A DNA stretch of 39,544 bases from Bacteroidales bacterium (GTDB lineage Bacteria; Bacteroidota; Bacteroidia; Bacteroidales; F082): the NCBI GenBank assembly GCA_017651645.1, contig JAGCCO010000234.1, positions 1 to 39,544 on the forward strand, given 5' to 3'. The notes beneath the pieces were generated by a model that had not been told where the DNA came from, ran no database searches, and saw only the letters and a program-made list of their open reading frames with translations. Numbering within the stretch: position 1 is the stretch's first letter; each line of letters starts with the position of its first letter. Positions 34,701-39,544 of this stretch are shown here, in pieces. Made by a program: the position numbers and the translations under genes.

Positions 34701-37700
34701 ACACGCGACAAGCCATGTGGGGCGAATAGGTAAAATCGCCAGTGTTATCATCCATGATGAGGGCCAAGTTGGAAGTGCCATTATAGTTGAAAGGCGTGTC
34801 CAAAACGATAGTGGTCCACATGCCTTTCCTCATGGTTACGAGGCCTGTATACACACAGTCGGCCTGATAGACAGGAATCCAATCGGTGTTGCTGCTGAAA
34901 GACGACTTGCTGGTATGGACAAGGTATACATCGTAGCGCCGGGTTTCTTCATTTCCGGCATTGAAGAAGGAAATGCTGTTGATGGTGAAGCTCCCACCCA
35001 ATTCGATGGCAGTATAAATCTGTTGTGACAAGCAGTAATTGTATAGTGAGTAACTTGGAAGATAGACGTTGGTATTCTCGCCGGATCCGATAATCGTACC
35101 TTCATTGTCCAAGGGCATGAAGACAGCCTCAAGCTCGACATCTTGGGTCACGGTGAAAGTGTAACTGGCGTTGCAACTGACCACTTCTCCGTTGCTTCTC
35201 CAATGCATGAAGAGGTAGTCGTCGTTCGGGGTGGCTGTAACGGTGCATGAGGCTCCATTTGCATAGGTACCTTCGCCGCTCACAGTGCCTCCATCCGACG
35301 GATTGACCGAAAGGGTGACCGTCCAAGGGATGCATTGGTAGTTGGTGAATGTGCTCCAACCATTGGCCGCTTGATAGTCACCAATAGAGCTACAAGGCAC
35401 ATACACTGGGATGTTCTTTGGCACTAGCTCAAACGCTTCTACCCCAAAAGTGGGCGGAGCCTCTGGACGGACCGTCATGGATGTCAAGCTGCTGCATCTG
35501 CTGAAAGCATATCCTTCAATTGTCGTTACAGAACTTGAAATGGTTAGGCTAGTGAAATTATTGCATTGGTAAAAAGCGCAAACGGGTATTGTAGTCAACG
35601 AATTGCCGATGGTCAGAGAACCAGTGAAGTAACCGCACCATGCGAAAGCATATTGGCCCATTGTGGTCACCGAATCCGGAATGGTCAGATTGCCTGTGAA
35701 GTGCATTCCATAGAATGCAAAATCGCCTATCGTGGTCAAGGAATTACCGAGAATCAGACTACCAGTAAAACCTGTGCAATTATCGAAAGCGTTCGCACCT
35801 ACCTCTGTTACCGAATTCGGGATAACCAGCGATCCCGTGAAACCTGTACAATCTTTGAACATATATGCGGGAATTCTCTGCACATTGCTGCCGATGTTGA
35901 GTGTGCCTCCGCAACTTACAAAAGGTGATGAATAACTACCATTAGTGTAAGGGGCGACACCAACGCAATTGATGGCATTGTAATTCACCTGCGTAAATCC
36001 AGTGCAATTATAGAAAGCACCACTGCCTATCTCTGTCAAAGACGCTCCGATGGTCAACGTACCCGAGAATCCGGTGCAATCCAGGAAAGCCGAATAATCA
36101 ATATAAGTCACACTGTTCGGAATGGTCAATGAGCCAGTGAAATGGCAGCTATCGAATGCACAGCTGCCTATATAGGTCACAGAATTGGGGATGGTCAGCG
36201 TACCCGTTAAGCCAGTATCCACATAGAAAGCTTGGGAACCAATATAGGATAAGGAAGAGCCTAAAGTCAGCGTCGTGAAGTTGGGGCACCAGCCAAATCC
36301 GCCAAATTCAATCGTGGTCACAGAATTGCCAATAGTCAGCGAGCCGGTAAAACCTTCACAACCAGCAAAAGCACAACTGCCAATAGTGGTTACGGAATTG
36401 GGGATGGTCAACGAGCCAGTAAGACCTTTGGCTTCGAAAAACAAATATGCAGGAATTCTTTGCACCGTATTGCCGATGGTGATTGTGCCAGTGCAATTTT
36501 CAAAAGGTTTGTCGGTAGAGATAACGTCGGCACAATTGACAGCATTGTAATTCACATGCGTAAGATTGTTGCAGTTTTTAAAAGCAGATTCACCTATCGA
36601 GGTCACGCCTGTGCCGATGGTCAGCGTCCCATCGAGACCAGAGCAATTACAGAAAGCCTGTTTTCCTATGGTTGTCACAGTGTTCGGGATGGTCAATGAA
36701 CCCGTTAGGCCAGCGCAAGTATGGAAGGCTAAATCACCGATGCTTGTCACAGTATTGGGGATGGTGAGCGTGCCAGTGAATCCAGTGCAACCAGCGAAGG
36801 CATCCTTGGGAATTACGGCGAGGGTGTTAGGCAAGTTCAGGGTGCCCGTGAAGCCGCTGCAAAGGTAGAAGGCTCCTTGGTCTAACGTGGTCAAGTTGTC
36901 GGATAGCGTCAAGGTACCCGTGAAGCCAGTGCAGGCTTGGAAAGCGTATCTTCCGATGGAGGTCACAGTGTTGGGTATAACCAAGTTGCCCGTCAGACCT
37001 GAACACTCACTAAACGCGAAATTGGCAATCGCGGTTACGGTGTAGGACACGCCATCGATGAGCTTGGTCTCGGGAATGAAGAGCTCACCGGTGGCATTGG
37101 TGCCATCCACGTGTCCCGTCACGGTGACGGAAACACCGTCAGGATTAATGGAATACGTCAAGGGGTCGCAATAAGCCGTCATGTTGGTGAACTCATTCCA
37201 GCCCGAGGCATTCTGATAAGCACTCACTTTGCCACAGGGCACTCTCACAGGGATGTTTCTTGGCACATTATTGAATGCAGTGCCCAAAGTGGGCGGTGTT
37301 TCGGGATACAACATTATGGAAGTCAAACCTGTGCAATAGTTGAAAGCGGAATCCTCAATTGTGGTCACAGAAGTACCAATGTACAAGTTCGTGAAGCCAC
37401 CACAGCTACTGAAAGCCTGAAAACCTATAGAGGTCACTGCATTCGGGATAGTCAGTGAGCCTGTGAAACCGCTGCAAGAACTGAAAGTCATATCGCCTAT
37501 GGTGGTCACGGAGTTAGAGATGGTCAACGAGCCTGTGAAGCCATTACAATTATAGAAAGCCCAATCTTCAATTGTGGTCACGGAGTCGGGAATTGTCAAC
37601 GAGCCTGTAAATCCGTTGCAAGAATGAAAAGCCATGTATCCAATCGAGGTCAAAGAAATGCCGAGAGTCAATGAACCCGTGAAGCCACAGCCTGAAAAAG

Positions 37701-38769
37701 CATAATCTCCAATCGTGGTCACAGAATTCGGGATAGTTAGCGAACCCGTAAAGCTTGAGTCTTCATAGAAAGCAAATTCTTCAATTGTTGTCACAGAAGA
37801 GCCAATCGTAAGTGTCCCCGAAAAGTTGGGACACCAGCCAAAAGTCCCCGTTTCAATCGTGGTCACGGAGTTGCCGATGGTCAGCGATCCAGTAAAACCA
37901 TCGCAAGCCTGAAAAGCGCAATAACCTATATCGGTTACGGAATTGGGAATGGTTAGCGAGCCAACAAGACCGTCGGCATCATTAAACATATAGGAAGGAA
38001 TCCTTTGCACAGTGTTGCCGATAGTGAGCGTACCACTACAGTTTTCAAAAGGCTTGGCAGCAGAAGTGACATTGGCACAATTTACGGCGTTGTAATTCAC
38101 ATGCGTAAAACTGCTACAGTTTTTGAAAGCGCTCGCACCCATTGAGGTCAAGCCTGTGCCAATGGTAAGTGTGCCGTTGAAGCCAGTGCATCCAACAAAA
38201 GCTGCCTCGCCTATTGAAGTCACTGAATTAGGAATGTTCAGCGAGCCCGTGAATCCTTCGCAATAAGCAAAGGCAATCTCACCTATTGAGGTCAAGGTGT
38301 TTGGAAGGGTCAACGAGCCCGTGAAACCGCATTGCATGAATGCATAGTTGCCTATCGTAGTCACTGAATTCCCGAGGTTCAATGAGCCTGTGAAGCCATC
38401 GCAGACTTGGAAAGCGAACTCACCTATTTCTGTCACGGTATTCGGAATGGTCAACGAACCGGTGAGGCCATCGCAACGAAAGAAAGCATATTCGCCTATT
38501 CCTGTCACCGTGTAGTTGGTTCCATCATGTGAGATAGTGGAAGGCAGGGTGACGTTTCCCGTGGGTTGGACATGTCCTCCCCAAGGTTCAGTAAGCGTTC
38601 CTGGATAAGTCAGTTCCACATAATGGTGGGTAGCATCAGTGATGTTGAAGTAAAAAGTTTTCCCTGAGTACACCTCAGAGAAATCGTACGCATACGCCGT
38701 TCCCATGCCGAGAAAGAGGGCAAGGAGGAGGGCGAAAACTCCTTTTCGATGTTGTAGAAATTTTTTCAT
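31747..38769 (-). CDS. Giant BspA-type leucine-rich-repeat surface protein with cleaved-adhesin domains and GWNW C-terminal domain
   Basis: A 2340-residue secreted protein. I start at 38769 because it gives a signal peptide (MKKFLQHRKGVFALLLALF..., cleavage near AYA) just after a strong promoter; the frame extends 25 codons upstream, into the promoter. An N-terminal cap (DFSEVYSGKTFYFNITDAT) precedes two long LRR arrays (about residues 86-490 and 580-1100). Then InlB-like repeat, LPSYSLYNY module, second InlB repeat, GNYLEVHFGNG module, second LPSYSYYKY module, a fibronectin-III domain split by a cleaved-adhesin domain (about 1763-2005), another cleaved-adhesin domain (about 2010-2160), and the GWNW domain. 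There is no catalytic domain, so it is probably an adhesin or scaffold. Single-gene unit with its own promoter and terminator. Confidence 0.92.
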   Translation of the reverse strand: MKKFLQHRKGVFALLLALFLGMGTAYAYDFSEVYSGKTFYFNITDATHHYVELTYPGTLTEPWGGHVQPTGNVTLPSTISHDGTNYTVTGIGEYAFFRCDGLTGSLTIPNTVTEIGEFAFQVCDGFTGSLNLGNSVTTIGNYAFMQCGFTGSLTLPNTLTSIGEIAFAYCEGFTGSLNIPNSVTSIGEAAFVGCTGFNGTLTIGTGLTSMGASAFKNCSSFTHVNYNAVNCANVTSAAKPFENCSGTLTIGNTVQRIPSYMFNDADGLVGSLTIPNSVTDIGYCAFQACDGFTGSLTIGNSVTTIETGTFGWCPNFSGTLTIGSSVTTIEEFAFYEDSSFTGSLTIPNSVTTIGDYAFSGCGFTGSLTLGISLTSIGYMAFHSCNGFTGSLTIPDSVTTIEDWAFYNCNGFTGSLTISNSVTTIGDMTFSSCSGFTGSLTIPNAVTSIGFQAFSSCGGFTNLYIGTSVTTIEDSAFNYCTGLTSIMLYPETPPTLGTAFNNVPRNIPVRVPCGKVSAYQNASGWNEFTNMTAYCDPLTYSINPDGVSVTVTGHVDGTNATGELFIPETKLIDGVSYTVTAIANFAFSECSGLTGNLVIPNTVTSIGRYAFQACTGFTGTLTLSDNLTTLDQGAFYLCSGFTGTLNLPNTLAVIPKDAFAGCTGFTGTLTIPNTVTSIGDLAFHTCAGLTGSLTIPNTVTTIGKQAFCNCSGLDGTLTIGTGVTSIGESAFKNCNNLTHVNYNAVNCADVISTDKPFENCTGTITIGNTVQRIPAYLFFEAKGLTGSLTIPNSVTTIGSCAFAGCEGFTGSLTIGNSVTTIEFGGFGWCPNFTTLTLGSSLSYIGSQAFYVDTGLTGTLTIPNSVTYIGSCAFDSCHFTGSLTIPNSVTYIDYSAFLDCTGFSGTLTIGASLTEIGSGAFYNCTGFTQVNYNAINCVGVAPYTNGSYSSPFVSCGGTLNIGSNVQRIPAYMFKDCTGFTGSLVIPNSVTEVGANAFDNCTGFTGSLILGNSLTTIGDFAFYGMHFTGNLTIPDSVTTMGQYAFAWCGYFTGSLTIGNSLTTIPVCAFYQCNNFTSLTISSSVTTIEGYAFSRCSSLTSMTVRPEAPPTFGVEAFELVPKNIPVYVPCSSIGDYQAANGWSTFTNYQCIPWTVTLSVNPSDGGTVSGEGTYANGASCTVTATPNDDYLFMHWRSNGEVVSCNASYTFTVTQDVELEAVFMPLDNEGTIIGSGENTNVYLPSYSLYNYCLSQQIYTAIELGGSFTINSISFFNAGNEETRRYDVYLVHTSKSSFSSNTDWIPVYQADCVYTGLVTMRKGMWTTIVLDTPFNYNGTSNLALIMDDNTGDFTYSPHMACRVYNAPQSNQAMRIYSDGTNYAANNPSSYTGTRMSVKNQIMFNRPVYTITATPNNASMGTVTGGGQYGYGDLCRLEATANSGHTFLDWMRNDGVAVTDEAEYEFIVTGDRTLRANFFEGTDVCNLTLNLGSYDYNWGGNYLEVHFGNGMSHLFGVLNGEPTSYTLPFVNGSHVELNMQIGSFTDQYHFEVRYANGNLICTSDVLVGESSYEFDVDCDEMHPELVYIGDGDNITNTYLPSYSYYKYGLSQQIYTAAEIGSGGNITSIAFYNQGENNTKTRTYDIYLKPTSKLMFVNEHDWIGVSEADKVFSGSVTMVPGKWTFINFDAPFVYDGTSNIVLVMDDNTGDYTNEPHMACRVFDANGDQTIRAFSDDINYNPSNPSTYTGALVTVKNQLYFGFTQSLGCWPPMHLSSTDVTSNSATFNWTGYQDSYNVRYRSVPSFYEDFEDEETFGDNWTFTSMNAINDIGGTGSNPAGIYTSAKHSGLYGFRFSSFSRKTEDETYDQYLISPQLTVTGELKFYFRKTNNSEENFYVGYSTTGKNITNFTWSEDLVPTQSWQEYTLQLPSNVKYIAFHYFGNFTYCVYLDDITIGESGVSVGNWNTMNNVAGTITEITGLDPTSNYEWQVQGNDANCNDNGVTQWSKKATFTTRCEALLVDADNPFFEDFESGTFAPGCWENIPSFDGSYYWGSSTYRSHSSSHSAYSGYYGDIYLVMPQIELTSNASEATLSFWSFNNFINDFEVGNNTVVLLDGDDETLLWSAETVASEWVETSIDLTPYLGQTITLAFKYAGNNGNAWYLDDVEVSVAPPTTVTQTIELAEGWNWFSLSIEADPTTALQMLEEALGVHAEQIKARNGQYAEYDDEEEEWFGNLAGLTSENMYMINIITPCTIELQGPPANPANHPISIVPGWNWIGFPSAVSMSVANAFADFEAEEDDELKGRGPYTIFDGDEWFGGLTTLQPGQGYMYYSNSSETKTLVFPSGAK
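35470..37030 (-). repeat. Second LRR array (about 72-bp units) of the giant adhesin
   Basis: Roughly twenty BspA-type units, mainly 24 residues, of the form LTIPNSVTxIGxxAFxxCxGFTG. It contains segments (for example HVNYNAVNCADV with FENCTGTITIGNTVQRIPAY) that recur almost unchanged in the first array, so the arrays look like copies of a larger multi-repeat block. Confidence 0.82.
37300..38510 (-). repeat. First LRR array (about 72-bp units) of the giant adhesin
   Basis: About seventeen LRR units beginning with IGEYAFFRCDGLTG and ending at IEDSAFNYCTGLTSIML, followed by the cap VPRNIPVRVPCG. The block HVNYNAVNCANV plus FENCSGTLTIGNTVQRIPSY matches a block in the second array. Confidence 0.82.
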
Positions 38770-38813
38770 AGTATGATGTTTTAGTTGGTTGATAATTGCG
38801 GAAAAAGACGCCT

Positions 38814-38845
38814 CAAAGATAGGGAGGCTTTTTGGAAAATGCAAA
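38814..38845 (-). promoter_or_regulatory. Bacteroidetes-type promoter of the giant adhesin gene
   Basis: On the minus strand: TTTG (38845-38842), 20 nt, TATCTTTG (38821-38814). Both elements and the spacing match the Bacteroidetes consensus, and the leader to the start at 38769 would be about 38 nt. It is the best promoter in the island and fixes the start codon downstream of it. Confidence 0.75.
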
Positions 38846-38851
38846 TTTTTT

Positions 38852-38896
38852 TAGTTTAGAGTTTAGAGTTGAGAGTCAATGGTTAGTTGAGAGTTC
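38852..38896. repeat. Short tandem TTTAGAG/TTGAGAG-type repeats
   Basis: Imperfect tandem heptamer-like units between rpsA and the adhesin gene. I have the impression such runs are common between genes in this phylum. No coding content. Confidence 0.35.
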
Positions 38897-38900
38897 GACG

Positions 38901-38992
38901 CGCTTTGCGTCACTGCGAGGGACGAAGCAGTCTAGATAAAGAGCTTTTACACTAGATTGCTTCGTCGTTCCTCCTCGCAAAGACGCAAAGCG
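38901..38992. repeat. Large inverted repeat, extragenic palindromic element
   Basis: Arm 38901-38935 matches the complement of 38952-38992 apart from a 6-nt indel and a few changes; both ends read CGCTTTGCGTC on their outer side. The inner parts contain TGCGAGG and GACGAAGCA. I recognise this CGAGG...CGAAGCAATCTAG form as a widespread repeated palindrome in bacterial intergenic DNA. It sits between the rpsA terminator and the adhesin promoter. Confidence 0.6.
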
Positions 38993-39000
38993 ACACAAAA

Positions 39001-39032
39001 AAACGGCCACCCTCAAACGAGAGCGGCCGTTT
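39001..39032 (-). terminator. Rho-independent terminator of rpsA
   Basis: Arms 39001-39014 and 39019-39032 around an AAAC loop, with seven T following on the minus strand. On the minus strand the two non-standard positions are G-U; on the plus strand they are A-C. It begins 22 nt past the rpsA stop. Member of the five-copy hairpin family. Confidence 0.88.
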
Positions 39033-39054
39033 GGCTTTTCAGCAAGTGAAGCGA

Positions 39055-39544
39055 TTATTCGCCTTTCTGGGCTTTCTCTTGCTTCTCAAGGTTTTCCTTG
39101 AGGCCGGCGAGGACTTCGAGGTCGCCGAGGGTGCTATGCTCAATGTTGTCATTGATTTCCTTCACAGTACGCTTGGCTTGCTTGGCTGCCTTCTCGGCTG
39201 CCTTTTCCTCTGCAGTCTTGCCTTCCTTCTCTTCCTCTACCTTAGGCAGGGCAAGGATGATCTTCTTGCTTTCCTTGTTGAACTCAAGGACCTTGAACTC
39301 GAGGCTGTCGTCCACCTTGGCAGGAGTGCCGTCTTCCTTCTTCATGTAGCGGCTCGGGCAGAAGCCTTCCACGCCATAAGGCAGGCTGACCACGGCACCC
39401 TTGTCGTTAGCGCTGATGACGGTGCCTTGGTGCATGGAACCGACGGTGAAGACGGTTTCAAACACATCCCAAGGATTCTCTTCGAGTTGCTTGTGGCCGA
39501 GGCTGAGGCGGCGGTTCTCCTGGTCGACGTCGAGGACGACGACA
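39055..39544 (-). CDS. rpsA: 30S ribosomal protein S1, C-terminal fragment
   Basis: Only the 3' part is in the window; the reading frame stays open to the right edge. The visible protein ends one S1 domain (VVVLDVDQENRRLSLGHKQL), then ENPWDVFETVFTVGS begins the last S1 repeat, with DKGAVVSLPYGVEGFCPSRY as its core strands. The tail is a Lys/Glu/Ala-rich segment ending with the STLGDLEVLAGLKENLEKQ motif typical of Bacteroidetes S1. S1 binds mRNA on the small ribosomal subunit and is essential. A GTG at 39465 could be read as a start but lies inside the conserved NPWDVF segment, so this is a fragment and not a separate short gene. Confidence 0.93.
   Translation of the reverse strand, partial: VVVLDVDQENRRLSLGHKQLEENPWDVFETVFTVGSMHQGTVISANDKGAVVSLPYGVEGFCPSRYMKKEDGTPAKVDDSLEFKVLEFNKESKKIILALPKVEEEKEGKTAEEKAAEKAAKQAKRTVKEINDNIEHSTLGDLEVLAGLKENLEKQEKAQKGE

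Noticed and set aside
38770..38844. 25-codon upstream extension of the giant adhesin
   Set aside because: It covers the promoter elements and would place the signal peptide internally.
39055..39465. Independent 136-residue gene starting at GTG 39465
   Set aside because: The frame is open to the window edge and the upstream residues complete S1-domain motifs, so it is the end of rpsA.

Overview
The window reads as a chromosomal segment of an uncultured anaerobic member of the Bacteroidota, most likely Bacteroidales. The evidence is the TAnnTTTG-type -7 promoter elements (several with TTTG about 20 nt upstream), the near absence of Shine-Dalgarno sequences, and typical families: gingipain-like C25 and streptopain-like C10 peptidases, BspA-type leucine-rich repeats, GEVED and cleaved-adhesin domains, and a Bacteroidetes-style ribosomal protein S1 tail. 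No tRNA, rRNA, CRISPR array or transposase was seen.

Left part (1-7.6 kb) is redox and hydrogen biology. On the minus strand lie the start of a NuoF/HndC-like flavoprotein (window edge) and an HndB-like [2Fe-2S] protein, transcribed from a good promoter at 617-648. They look like part of an electron-bifurcating [FeFe]-hydrogenase operon, but no NuoE partner precedes them. A 7-1-7 palindrome resembling a PerR box sits upstream at 735-757. A small TerB-like protein and a subtilisin with a predicted C-terminal outer-membrane barrel are divergently transcribed. Then comes a tight plus-strand operon (3652-7557): DRTGG, PHP phosphoesterase, GHKL ATPase, second DRTGG, RsbW-like ATPase, and an [FeFe]-hydrogenase-like protein with all four H-cluster cysteines but without the usual proton-relay cysteine. 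This looks like a hydrogen- or redox-sensing signalling module.

Right part (7.6-38.8 kb) is an island of six very large secreted proteins, all on the minus strand, in four transcription units: C10 peptidase -> C25 peptidase (16703 to 7629), a lone C25 peptidase (22405 to 16901), C10 peptidase-> S8 subtilisin (31601 to 22564), and a giant leucine-rich-repeat adhesin (38769 to 31747). All are mosaics of the same beta modules (InlB-like repeats, LRR arrays, cleaved-adhesin domains). All six end in the same roughly 170-residue C-terminal domain built of two GWNW half-repeats and conserved to the last residues. It does not look like the known type A or B type IX secretion tails and is the best candidate here for an undescribed sorting or anchoring domain.

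Each transcription unit of the island ends in a near-identical GC-rich hairpin (five copies counting the one after rpsA), so terminator positions and promoters agree on the operon map. The window ends in the 3' part of rpsA (minus strand).
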